The translations under genes and the position numbers were made by a program. From an uncultured Chitinophagales bacterium (GTDB lineage Bacteria; Bacteroidota; Bacteroidia; Chitinophagales; UBA2359), in assembly GCA_937927195.1 (NCBI GenBank), contig CALBCY010000069.1, positions 1-64,000 on the forward strand: 64,000 nucleotides of DNA. The letters run 5' to 3'. Positions within the stretch are counted from its first letter, which is position 1. Every line of letters starts with the position of its first letter. Of this stretch, positions 37,815 to 46,500 are shown one piece after another. The notes under the pieces were generated by a model. It searched no databases and was not told the DNA's origin. It was given only the letters and a program-made list of their open reading frames with translations.

Positions 37815-37830
37815 ATGAATGAATGAATGA
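37815..37830 (+). repeat. Four tandem ATGA units at a start codon
   Basis: ATG occurs at 37815, 37819, 37823 and 37827. The first three open only MNE-stop frames; the fourth starts the next gene. This may allow re-initiation, or be a slippage site. Confidence 0.6.
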
Positions 37831-38234
37831 ATAGATCAATAAACATAAAAAAATTAGAACCGACCAAGCACATGTTTGAATGGCTGGCTGAAAAACCATT
37901 CGAAACAATGCTTAATAATATTGACAGCATCCTTTCCAAACAAGTAAAAAATGCTAGCATACAACATTTCGAAGCTATTAGTGAACCTCAATGGTTGAAA
38001 GGAGGAATACATGATGAAAATAATGTAAACAAGGTTGTTTTAGTAAGGACTGGAGTTGCATTTGAATTTAAACTTACGGTGATTAGCCCTGATGGTAAAG
38101 AACTACTAAGCGGTGTCTATTCTTGGGTAAGAAAAAAAGTAGGAGATCAATTTTATTCCCAAACTTGGTTTGACATCAATGGAACACTTGATGAATTTGG
38201 AGACAAAGGAGCTTTGGCAGAAAGAATTTATTAA
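37827..38234 (+). CDS. Uncharacterised protein, intact member of a locally duplicated family
   Basis: 135 residues, no signal or membrane helix. The central part has beta-strand character (VVLVRTGVAFEFKLTVIS) and the C-terminus reads 'QFYSQTWFDINGTLDEFGDKGALAERIY' in type. The decayed frame at 41498-41731 aligns to two regions of this protein, showing that the family was duplicated here. Small, cytosolic, likely immunity-like by context; no known domain recognised. Confidence 0.6.
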   Translation: MNRSINIKKLEPTKHMFEWLAEKPFETMLNNIDSILSKQVKNASIQHFEAISEPQWLKGGIHDENNVNKVVLVRTGVAFEFKLTVISPDGKELLSGVYSWVRKKVGDQFYSQTWFDINGTLDEFGDKGALAERIY

Positions 38235-38243
38235 AAGAATAAA

Positions 38244-38768
38244 ATGGCCATATATTTTGATATTATTATTCCTTTGGAAAAGCTGTTCAAAAGAATAACA
38301 GCACTAAAGCTGAATGAGCAGTTGGATGGCTATTGCGGTTATTTCAATATAAAAACAAAGGACAGCAATATAAAAATAGATTTATCAAATTATGACGCCT
38401 CTGTTTTCAATCATCCTGATTACAGCTTTTTCTTTTTGATTTCAAAACAGGCAAACTTCAAGGCTGAAAAATCTCCATATGATGATTCTTTCTTTCCTTT
38501 CACTATTGAAATGACTGGTGGGAGAGAAACCGAAACAGAGATAGAACAACTTAGGTTTAGAGGACTTGCAAAACAACCTGACAAAGAAACCGACAAAGCT
38601 TTTCAGAAATTACAAAGGAGTTTTAACAAGGATTCAAATATAGGGAAAGGTTTGCATTGGGGGAAGCATTTTTATAAAAGAAAATATTATGAAAAAAATA
38701 AAAAAAAAATAGTTTGGGGAAATTTTAAAAATAGAGGTGTTGGCCCAATCCCAAATAATGAAGATTAG
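38244..38768 (+). CDS. Uncharacterised basic protein
   Basis: 174 residues. The first 120 residues look alpha/beta; the C-terminal 50 are very basic (HFYKRKYYEKNKKKIVWGN), suggesting nucleic-acid or phospholipid contact. No family recognised. It lies nine bases after the preceding gene, so the two are likely co-transcribed. Confidence 0.6.
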   Translation: MAIYFDIIIPLEKLFKRITALKLNEQLDGYCGYFNIKTKDSNIKIDLSNYDASVFNHPDYSFFFLISKQANFKAEKSPYDDSFFPFTIEMTGGRETETEIEQLRFRGLAKQPDKETDKAFQKLQRSFNKDSNIGKGLHWGKHFYKRKYYEKNKKKIVWGNFKNRGVGPIPNNED

Positions 38769-38812
38769 TATCTTTTTGAATTCTTGAGTTAAGGTTAAGA
38801 AAAAATTTAACT

Positions 38813-39379
38813 ATGTGTAGATATGCCATGACAACCTACAAACCACATTTTGCTTGTTTTGATTGTCGCAAGACCTTTAAAAGAAAACTACTAGTAGACA
38901 TCAATAAAGATAAGGCCTATGATAAAAACCATTTGGGAAAAGAATCAAAATGTCCAGATTGTGGAGAACTTATGGCCAATATGGGTTTAGATTTTGAAGC
39001 TCCAAAAAAGACAAATGTAAAAGCTTGGAAGCATTTGAGTAGTTTGTATGAAACAGGAATCACCTTCCATTCTTGTGGTTGTGGTGGGCCAGGATATGTC
39101 CCAAGAGACCAGCAAGAATTGATTGATCATTTCACTGAAATAAAAAAAGGCTATGTAGAACATCGACGATTTTGGTCAAATCGAAAAATTTCATCGAAGA
39201 AACAATCTCAACAAAAGAAACAATTAGATTGGAAAGAGAATGGAAAATTCATTTGTAGAATTCCATCTAAAATGAAAATCGGTACTAGAAAAAACAAATC
39301 AATTGACATTGCCGATGCAATACAATATTGGTTGGATAAAATTAAAGAAATAGATGGATATATTGCTAGTGTTCAATGA
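38813..39379 (+). CDS. Zinc-ribbon-like protein (MCRYAMTTYKPHFACFDC family)
   Basis: 188 residues. Two CxxC pairs (FACFDCRK at 14-17 and SKCPDCGEL at about 47-50) make a zinc ribbon, followed by HSCGCGGPGY. The C-terminal half is basic and helical. I remember the conserved beginning 'MCRYAM.TYKPH.ACF.CRK' from hypothetical proteins in many bacteria, with no known function. The Cys arrangement suggests a metal-binding adaptor or nucleic-acid binder. Confidence 0.7.
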   Translation: MCRYAMTTYKPHFACFDCRKTFKRKLLVDINKDKAYDKNHLGKESKCPDCGELMANMGLDFEAPKKTNVKAWKHLSSLYETGITFHSCGCGGPGYVPRDQQELIDHFTEIKKGYVEHRRFWSNRKISSKKQSQQKKQLDWKENGKFICRIPSKMKIGTRKNKSIDIADAIQYWLDKIKEIDGYIASVQ

Positions 39380-39574
39380 ACATGATTCAAGCTCATTGAA
39401 AGCTGATGCTATTTTCTTGAACAAACTTTAATCATAAACAATTAAAAAAAAGGCTCAATCTGCAGATTGTACAGAATTTCACAAATAATAACACTCCTCT
39501 GTTTTGGAAAATTCCAAAAAGAAAGCCTAAAACTGATTGATAAAAAATAGGAGCTGAGTATTTGAAAAAACAAC

Positions 39575-40324
39575 ATGACACAAACTGATAAATTAATTAC
39601 AAACCGAGAATATCTTTACTGTGAAAAGAGATTCAAAAACCTAAAGCGGATCGTTTATTGGCTTTGGTCTATTTACATTTTGATTGTATTGGTAAGTTTG
39701 CCTTTTATTTTTTTGGAAACACCTTTTTTTTTGAAATGCTTTGGCTTTGGGCTTTTATTTATAGGATTGGCTGGCGCAGTTTACTTCAAAATGAGCGGCT
39801 ACAGAACAAAATTCATAATTGATGAACAGCGCTACTTCTGCCAAGGAAATTTGAAATCAGAAACGAAGTATATAGCAGGAAAGCATATCAATCAATACTA
39901 CATAAATGATAATTTACTAATGATACCTAGTGGGATCGAAATGTATTGGGCAGAATTAGTTGATAAATATAGGCATCAAATAGTTTCTGGTCAGTTCGGT
40001 ATCTGCAGGCAAACCACTAAAGACAAAGTTATTTTTTTTTATACACCCCTGCAATTAGAAGATGATCTCTGCATAGACCAAGCAATACAAAAACATGGTA
40101 AAAACTTCTTAAGGTCTTCTGAATTTGGGATGTACTACTATTTAGCAAAATTTGTTTCCTTACCCTTCCTTTGGTTTTTTATCTGCTTTGGCATTTTCGA
40201 TTCATTAGATTTGATTGGAATTATGTTTTTCTTTCTGATTCCGGGCTGGTTTGCAATCTTATTATTATATCCCCAATATTTCCCTTTGGATAATAGCAAA
40301 ACTGTAGAAAAACTTAGATGCTAA
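39575..40324 (+). CDS. Integral membrane protein with PH-like central region
   Basis: 249 residues. Two N-terminal helices (about 26-47 and 50-70), a central soluble part of about 110 residues rich in beta strands, and two C-terminal helices (about 188-210 and 213-235). The topology puts both termini and the central part on the same side. No family recognised. The 195-base gap before it holds the palindrome CAATCTGCAGATTG near 39455 but no gene. Confidence 0.6.
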   Translation: MTQTDKLITNREYLYCEKRFKNLKRIVYWLWSIYILIVLVSLPFIFLETPFFLKCFGFGLLFIGLAGAVYFKMSGYRTKFIIDEQRYFCQGNLKSETKYIAGKHINQYYINDNLLMIPSGIEMYWAELVDKYRHQIVSGQFGICRQTTKDKVIFFYTPLQLEDDLCIDQAIQKHGKNFLRSSEFGMYYYLAKFVSLPFLWFFICFGIFDSLDLIGIMFFFLIPGWFAILLLYPQYFPLDNSKTVEKLRC

Positions 40325-40380
40325 AAAGAAATAACAAGTAAAATGGTTAGTAAAAACATTTACACAAGAAAACATCTGAA

Positions 40381-41379
40381 ATGAAAATAATAATTCTTTT
40401 GATAGCATTGTTTTTTGCTACAAATATATTGGCCCAAATTGACCCCCTTGTTCATGATAAAACAGCTACTGTTATACAAAGTAGTTGGTTGGAATCAATT
40501 AAGACAAATAAAGGAATTTATAAAAACGGAGAGCCATTTAAAGGCGATTTTTTTCTGGTTAATAAAAAAATAGAAAGCCTATCTCGCTTTGAAAATGGAT
40601 TTAGAACAGGTGACCAATATTCACTCATAAAACATGAAGACAGTTCCAGTAATTGTGAGGTCATACTTTACCAAAATGGAAAAGCTTTTGAAGGTTCAGA
40701 ATTGAAATATGAAAACGATTATTATCAATTGCATGAATATGAAAAAGGACAATTAAAAAAAATAATTGTTGATGCCAATAATCCATATGCGATTCCAGAG
40801 GCGGTTATAAGGTTCAAGGAAAACGGTTTTACTACAAATATTTACGATCATGAAAAAAACAAACAAATCTTAAACAATAAACTTACCTATTCGAACAAGA
40901 AAAAGACGAATGGTTCAGTAACATTTTTTGATAACGAAAAACCTGCGGGCAAACTACTTTTTAGGAATAATAAAATCACCGATTTAAACTTTGAGTTTGA
41001 GATAAAGGATGCAGAAGTAAATATTGCTTTAAACAAAGAAGGAAGTTTAATTACTGTAATCAAAGAGCCCTATCTCGTATATAAATACTTTCCAATTTTT
41101 GAATTCCCTACTCCCTTAGGTCATCTTGATTTCATCAATTTACCACGCCATCTGTTAATCTTGGATGGGAACGGTAGTTTGTATTTAGATGATGATATGA
41201 AGGAAGCTATTTCGGACTTTGAAATCAAAAATGGTAATTTTCATAGTGGGGAAATAATAGATTACAAAACGGATATGAACACGTATTCCTATATGAAATA
41301 CGAAGAAGGGAAGGAGATTGAATTAAAGGAGGGACTTTCAAAAGAAGCCTTAATCAAACATTTAGAAATAAGGCAATAA
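40381..41379 (+). CDS. Exported protein with MORN/YwqK-like repeats
   Basis: 332 residues. Signal peptide (IIILLIALFFATNILAQ) followed by irregular repeats of the 'NGEPFKGDFFLV' and 'YENDYYQLHEYEKGQL' kind, the style of YwqK/MORN_2 proteins ('toxin-antitoxin system YwqK family' in databases). It shares plan and repeat style with the product of 59044-60249, so the two bracket the central part of the island. It is likely periplasmic or surface-located; no enzyme domain is visible. Confidence 0.62.
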   Translation: MKIIILLIALFFATNILAQIDPLVHDKTATVIQSSWLESIKTNKGIYKNGEPFKGDFFLVNKKIESLSRFENGFRTGDQYSLIKHEDSSSNCEVILYQNGKAFEGSELKYENDYYQLHEYEKGQLKKIIVDANNPYAIPEAVIRFKENGFTTNIYDHEKNKQILNNKLTYSNKKKTNGSVTFFDNEKPAGKLLFRNNKITDLNFEFEIKDAEVNIALNKEGSLITVIKEPYLVYKYFPIFEFPTPLGHLDFINLPRHLLILDGNGSLYLDDDMKEAISDFEIKNGNFHSGEIIDYKTDMNTYSYMKYEEGKEIELKEGLSKEALIKHLEIRQ

Positions 41380-41497
41380 TAAATTTAACGAGAAGTATCA
41401 ATTATTTAAAATTATTCCATTCCAGTTTTAACTAAAAAAAATACGTTAATCTTTATGCTCTACCCTACTATTGGTCAAACAATAACAAGAAACAACA

Positions 41498-41731
41498 TTT
41501 GGAAGAAGCGAAACAGAAGCAGATTTATAGGATGCTACATCAGCCATCGATGCAAGGCTGCTTCCCAATCTAAAAAAAGCAACACTTCAATTTGATATCC
41601 AAAAATAGAGGTGATAATAAAATTTAAGGATAGGACAAGAAGAAGAATTTCATTCCCAAGCGTGGTTTCACACAAATGATACATTGGCTAAATTTGACAA
41701 TGAGAGAAATTTGAAACAACGATTTTTTTAA
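41498..41731 (+). pseudogene. Decayed copy of the 37827-38234 gene
   Basis: One frame over 78 codons with several stops. The segment 'AIDARLLPNLKKATLQFD' aligns with 'NIDSILSKQVKNASIQHFE' of the intact protein, and 'QEEEFHSQAWFHTNDTLAKF' with 'GDQFYSQTWFDINGTLDEF'. The roughly 50 residues between them are missing, and stops (TAG, TGA, TAA, TAA) cluster at that joint (41609-41620). The rest of the 41380-41762 gap shows nothing further. Confidence 0.6.
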
Positions 41732-41762
41732 ACACATTTCAACATTTATATTAACTAGAATA

Positions 41763-42548
41763 ATGCACCTAAATCAAACGAACAAAAAAACATTTGACTT
41801 TCTCCAGCAATGGCAAAGTGAATACCATATTTACAATTTTGAACAATTACACAGTATTTATTTTTATGAAGAAGAAAGTGAATACTTGGAACGAAATTTT
41901 GATGAAGACTTGACAGAACACATCACGGATAAATTTGTCACACTAGGTATTGATGGAGCTGGAGGATCTTATTGTTTTTGGCATTATCCAGGTTTAGAAG
42001 GAGAAGCTCCAATTGTATTATTGGATAGTGAGGGAGGTTCTAAATTTTTAGCAAATAGCTTAAACGATTTCGTTTGCAGAATGATAAATGAAATCGAATT
42101 TTGTGGTGGCTGGATTTGCGAAGGACAAGACCCTGAAGAAGAATTGGAGAATGAGTTATACGACTTAGCGAATAATTACAACGAAGAAAAAGGCAAGTCT
42201 ATTTCGGAAACAACAGCAAAGGATTTGCTCATAGAAGAGAGAAAGTTGTTTAAAGAAAAACTATTGCCACTCATTACTTATAAAACCAGAGAACAGACTC
42301 AAGAAAAACTACATCCTAGTTTTAATCTTTTTGTCACTAAAGCAGAAATCAAAACATGGGAATTACCACTCATTAAAAAATATGGCAAAAAGGATTTGCA
42401 TGAATACGATAAGTTTTATGAATGGTTGGAAAAAATCATTGAGACGGAATATTATGAAGCCAACAAAGCAAGTGTCATTCAAGTGGTAAAGGATAATTAT
42501 GCAACGAGCTATAACACGCAAAAATTTCAAGCATGGATAAAAAGTTAG
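41763..42548 (+). CDS. SUKH-like protein
   Basis: 261 residues, acidic, cytosolic. A SUKH-like core near residues 35-110 has 'FVTLGIDGAGGSYCFWHYPGLEG', then 'PIVLLDSEGG', then 'ANSLNDFVCRM'. The same DGxGG...W...PI...SEG...A.s..dF series recurs in the products of 50984-52807 and 56387-58984. The C-terminal 140 residues are helical and include a Trp-rich segment. Its end overlaps the next gene by 16 bases, pointing to coupled translation with the solenoid protein. Confidence 0.62.
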   Translation: MHLNQTNKKTFDFLQQWQSEYHIYNFEQLHSIYFYEEESEYLERNFDEDLTEHITDKFVTLGIDGAGGSYCFWHYPGLEGEAPIVLLDSEGGSKFLANSLNDFVCRMINEIEFCGGWICEGQDPEEELENELYDLANNYNEEKGKSISETTAKDLLIEERKLFKEKLLPLITYKTREQTQEKLHPSFNLFVTKAEIKTWELPLIKKYGKKDLHEYDKFYEWLEKIIETEYYEANKASVIQVVKDNYATSYNTQKFQAWIKS

Positions 42549-43249
42549 ACCAGCAGTTTCAACTAATTTCAAGGCAAGAAGCGAATGAACAATTTAAGAT
42601 AGACTCGTATTGGTTTGACGGAGATCCATTCGATCCAATGCTAATCTTCCTACACAAAGGAGACATACTAATTGAAGGCGATTTGAATTTTGATTGGTTT
42701 CTGCATCGTTCCTATACTCTATTTGAAGAATATCCAGGAGCACTTTCTTTTCTTCTTATTATTGATGGAAACTTGACGCTGGATGGGGTAATTGAGAGTC
42801 CATATCATCCTTGTCTGTTTGTAACAGGAACAATCAAAACGAAAGATGCTTTTGAGAATCTTTGGGAGTTAACAAAAAATAAAAAAATAGAGGCTCCGTC
42901 TTTGAAGATTGATTTAGACATTGAGCAAATGGTTTGTAAAATTGACATTAATACTTTTACCAGGATTAATTTCAAAAAGATGGTAAACAAAATACCATTA
43001 GTACATCAGGTTGTTTTTATAGAAGCGACAATGAAGAGAGGGCTTATTGCTAGAGAATGTGTGGATGGCATGACCATCTGTCAATATATGCTATTGCATT
43101 GGGTAGAGCAAGAGTATAAAGGGACTAAAAAAGAGAAATTAATATTGGGTAAAAAAGTAGCTCAATTCTATGGTTTGTCAGTTAGAGATTTTAGAATCAA
43201 TGGAACTCCACCACCTAGCTTGTTACCCACCATACAGAAGTATTTTTAA
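42533..43249 (+). CDS. Beta-solenoid-containing cytosolic protein
   Basis: 238 residues. Residues 30-110 carry solenoid-type strands (FLHKGDILIEGDLNF, LLIIDGNLTLDG, LFVTGTIKTKD), close in style to the segment of the giant WGR protein encoded next. The C-terminal 100 residues are helical with 'ARECVDGMTICQYMLLHW'. No signal peptide. The next in-frame Met is 36 residues in, inside the solenoid, so the overlapping start is kept. Confidence 0.6.
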   Translation: MDKKLDQQFQLISRQEANEQFKIDSYWFDGDPFDPMLIFLHKGDILIEGDLNFDWFLHRSYTLFEEYPGALSFLLIIDGNLTLDGVIESPYHPCLFVTGTIKTKDAFENLWELTKNKKIEAPSLKIDLDIEQMVCKIDINTFTRINFKKMVNKIPLVHQVVFIEATMKRGLIARECVDGMTICQYMLLHWVEQEYKGTKKEKLILGKKVAQFYGLSVRDFRINGTPPPSLLPTIQKYF

Positions 43250-43250
43250 T

Positions 43251-43379
43251 GGCAAAGAAAACTTAAAATTTGACCACTATTAAAAACAGTGGGATAAGCT
43301 GTTAAACAAATATGTTCAAGCTAAAGACCTTTTCAATGCCTAGTTTAACGAATATAAATTGGCATTGCACACTTGTTAA
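43251..43379 (+). pseudogene. Decayed coding remnant with three in-frame stops
   Basis: Directly after the previous stop one frame reads coding-like sequence (NGKENLKFDHY, KQWDKLLNKYVQAKDLFNA, FNEYKLALHTC) separated by TAA 43281 and TAG 43341, ending TAA 43377. The last part resembles DNA at 50870-50907 (ACGAATATAAATT...ACACTTGT). The gene family is unknown. Confidence 0.35.
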
Positions 43380-43513
43380 TTAAAACTTATTTTATCAAAA
43401 TACTAGGCTATTTTTATTAAAATATAGAGGTGAATAAAAATGAATCATTACCTCCTAGTAATCTTGAATAAAATCCTCAAGACTGCGAAAACCATTCCAA
43501 GCAATATCCAATT

Positions 43514-46500
43514 ATGAAGTACTTCAAACATATAAAAACAAAACAATTTCTGTTTATTGATAGTAAGCCGCTTTGGTTTGAAACATTCCGATTTAATATG
43601 GTTCGCAACCAGATAAAAACAGATTATGAATATTCAGAAAAAGACAATAAAAAAGACTTAGCCAAAAAATTGGCATCATATATTTCAAAATATGAAAAGA
43701 AAGGCTTTGAAGAAAAAGAGATCACCCAACCGGCAATAGATAAGACAAATGCATTTTGTGAAAAAATAGAAATAGGCAAATCATATTATTTCCATATAAA
43801 AAATACAGTCTCACTAATGAAGGAGAAGGTGGTGGAAGTAAAAGTAACCAAAGACCCTACAAACATAGAAAAATACAGAGTTTGCGCATTTGAAACCGAT
43901 GGATATGACGACAAATCTTCCTTTTCTACCCTCTCTGATTACCTTAATGGCAGCATTAGATTACATTGCGAAGAAACGAATGACTTTGAAGTATTAGAAA
44001 CCCTTATGCCAAAACTATGGATGCTATTCACATTGGGATTCGAATGGGTCACTGAACAATTCATTTTAGAGAAAATCGCAGGAAAGTCCATAAATTTAGA
44101 ACAAGAATATGAAGCAGATATCTATAAACAGCAACATAGTTTTTCAGCTGCTGAATCCTGCGTAAAGGTCAACTTTTTCGAGGAGGACTTATTAGTTGTC
44201 ACTCACAATTATTTTCTTTTAGAAGAAAAAATTATTGGGACGAAACAAATATATTCTACCTTCCAGACAATTGAAGAGTTTAAAGAAGGAAGGAAAAACA
44301 TTGAAACATATTATAAAGATTCGGACAGCCTTAAATGGTTTATGAGCGAGGTGGACTTCAAAAATAAATACCCTGTTACAAAAGATGCCATTCAATATTT
44401 TCAAGCACCTGAACTGATCAAAGCAACAAGGCCCAATTTTCCTATAAACGTTCCTCAGGGTAAAATTGACTTTCCTATAGGCTCATTTTATGCAAATCTA
44501 GTTAATGTCAATCGACTTTACTTTTATGTCAATGAAGAAGGGGACGATCCAATGGAATGGAAGGCTGCATTCATAGTACTCAAAAATTTGGAAACCTCTG
44601 TTTACTTAGCCACCAAAGTTTTTACACTGAAAAATTTCAATAAAATATATGCAAATACTGAAGAATCTGAGGCGTTAAAATATTCAAGTGATTTGGAAGA
44701 GTTTTTCAAAAAGAAAGCGAAATCTTACAAAAAAGCAAAGCTCAAACCATACGATACTGAAAAAATAATCGAACTTCTCAGTCAAAACAACTTGACAGAT
44801 TTAAACAATCAAAAATCTCTAGAATCTTTCTGCTTCCAAGGGAATTATTTTAAGCACATAGTAGACTGCTACAAAAACTATGCAAACATTTGGATTGCCG
44901 GAAATGACAAGATTCATTATTTACAATTCTTTAAAGATGAAAAATCCAGAATGGAATGGCTAAACAAAACAAGGCCAGAATCAACAGTTGATTTATATCC
45001 AACTGAAATGAAAAGAATCAAAGATTTCATCGACCACATCAGCAGCAATGACGATGCTTTCAAACTCAAAGAAAATTTGTCAAACAACAATGCCAAACTA
45101 AAAGAATATTTAAAAAGTGACTACAACAAGAAAAGATTCCTAAAAACGAATTGTGAAATAATAGAGGACGACTGGGAAGTAGATGGTGACCTTATTTTGT
45201 CAAGGAACCAATCTCTTTTGCTTCGTGGAAACCTTAAAGTAAATGGAACATTATTTTTCACCTCCTCTTCCAATCAAAAATATTCAAACAATCCATTTCT
45301 TATCATTGAAGGCAATGTCATTGTTCAAAACTTATTAATGAATGGTGGCTTTGAATACCTCCAAATAGATGGAGATTTTATAGTAACAGAACTTGCTGCA
45401 TGTTCCTATTCCAAAGACCGTAATAATTTTAACATCAATGGATCGGCTGAAACAAATATTTTATTACATAGAAATAAAAACGCGTCAAGTTTTAAACCTT
45501 GCTTTGATTTCAAGAAAGAAGTAGGTCCATTCAGCAATGCTGTTTTAGAACCAAGTATTTTCAGCAAAGACAAATACGATTCGATGAATGTCGAGCACCC
45601 TATTGTTTTTGATTTTTTAAAAGAAGGCAAGAAATTCCTTTCAGATAACATCGAAGAAACGGTCGTCAATTTAGATGAATATTACCAACTTGAATTTGAG
45701 CGGAGAATGAAAAATTGGGGAAACTTTTATCCCGCTTATGCAGGCTGTGAGGAACTAGGTATCTCAGAAGATAATGAAATAAAAGGAAATGGCATTTATC
45801 CTGGAAGTGGTGATTGGGTTGTCAATGACTTAAGGGGTAAAAGTGGCACCTATGGAGTTAGCCACGAAGATTATTCTATTTGTAAGTTAAAAGTAAAAAT
45901 GCCAACTAAATTTGGAATCGACTATAAGCAAAAGCCACTAAAATTAATGCTTAGTGCTGAAGAATTGATGAACAGGTATATTCGAATTTCAATGCTGTAC
46001 ATGAACTGGGCACATAGAAAAACAGTGAGTTTCGAAATTGAAAATACAGACGAAGTTTTTCAAAAAGAAAAAGAGGTGTTCAAGGATGATCCCCACTTAG
46101 CACTGTATTGGCTAAATCATTTTGGGGCTACATTGGACCAACGTTATCATGAAGTCGTTAAAATAATTGAAGTAAACAAGTTAACTGAGGAATTAGAAAT
46201 ATTAAGAGAACCTTTGGCCTTCTTCAAAAGAACCAATGCCTTTTATGACCTGAAAATAGGAACTAGCTCCAGTGGTGAAAAAGACTTTGAAAATTTATTT
46301 TTAAAACGAAGGTCATTTTTAGTTTACATAGAACAAGTCTATAAAAATTACAAACCAGAAAACTTAGAACTGTGGTGGAAATCAATATGCATATACCCTA
46401 AGGTAGAAGAAAATTTAATAGTGCGGATGCGTTGGTTAAAAAACAACTTAAACAAATGCAACAATTGGTCAGATTTTGAGGAGTTAATTAAAGACGAAGA

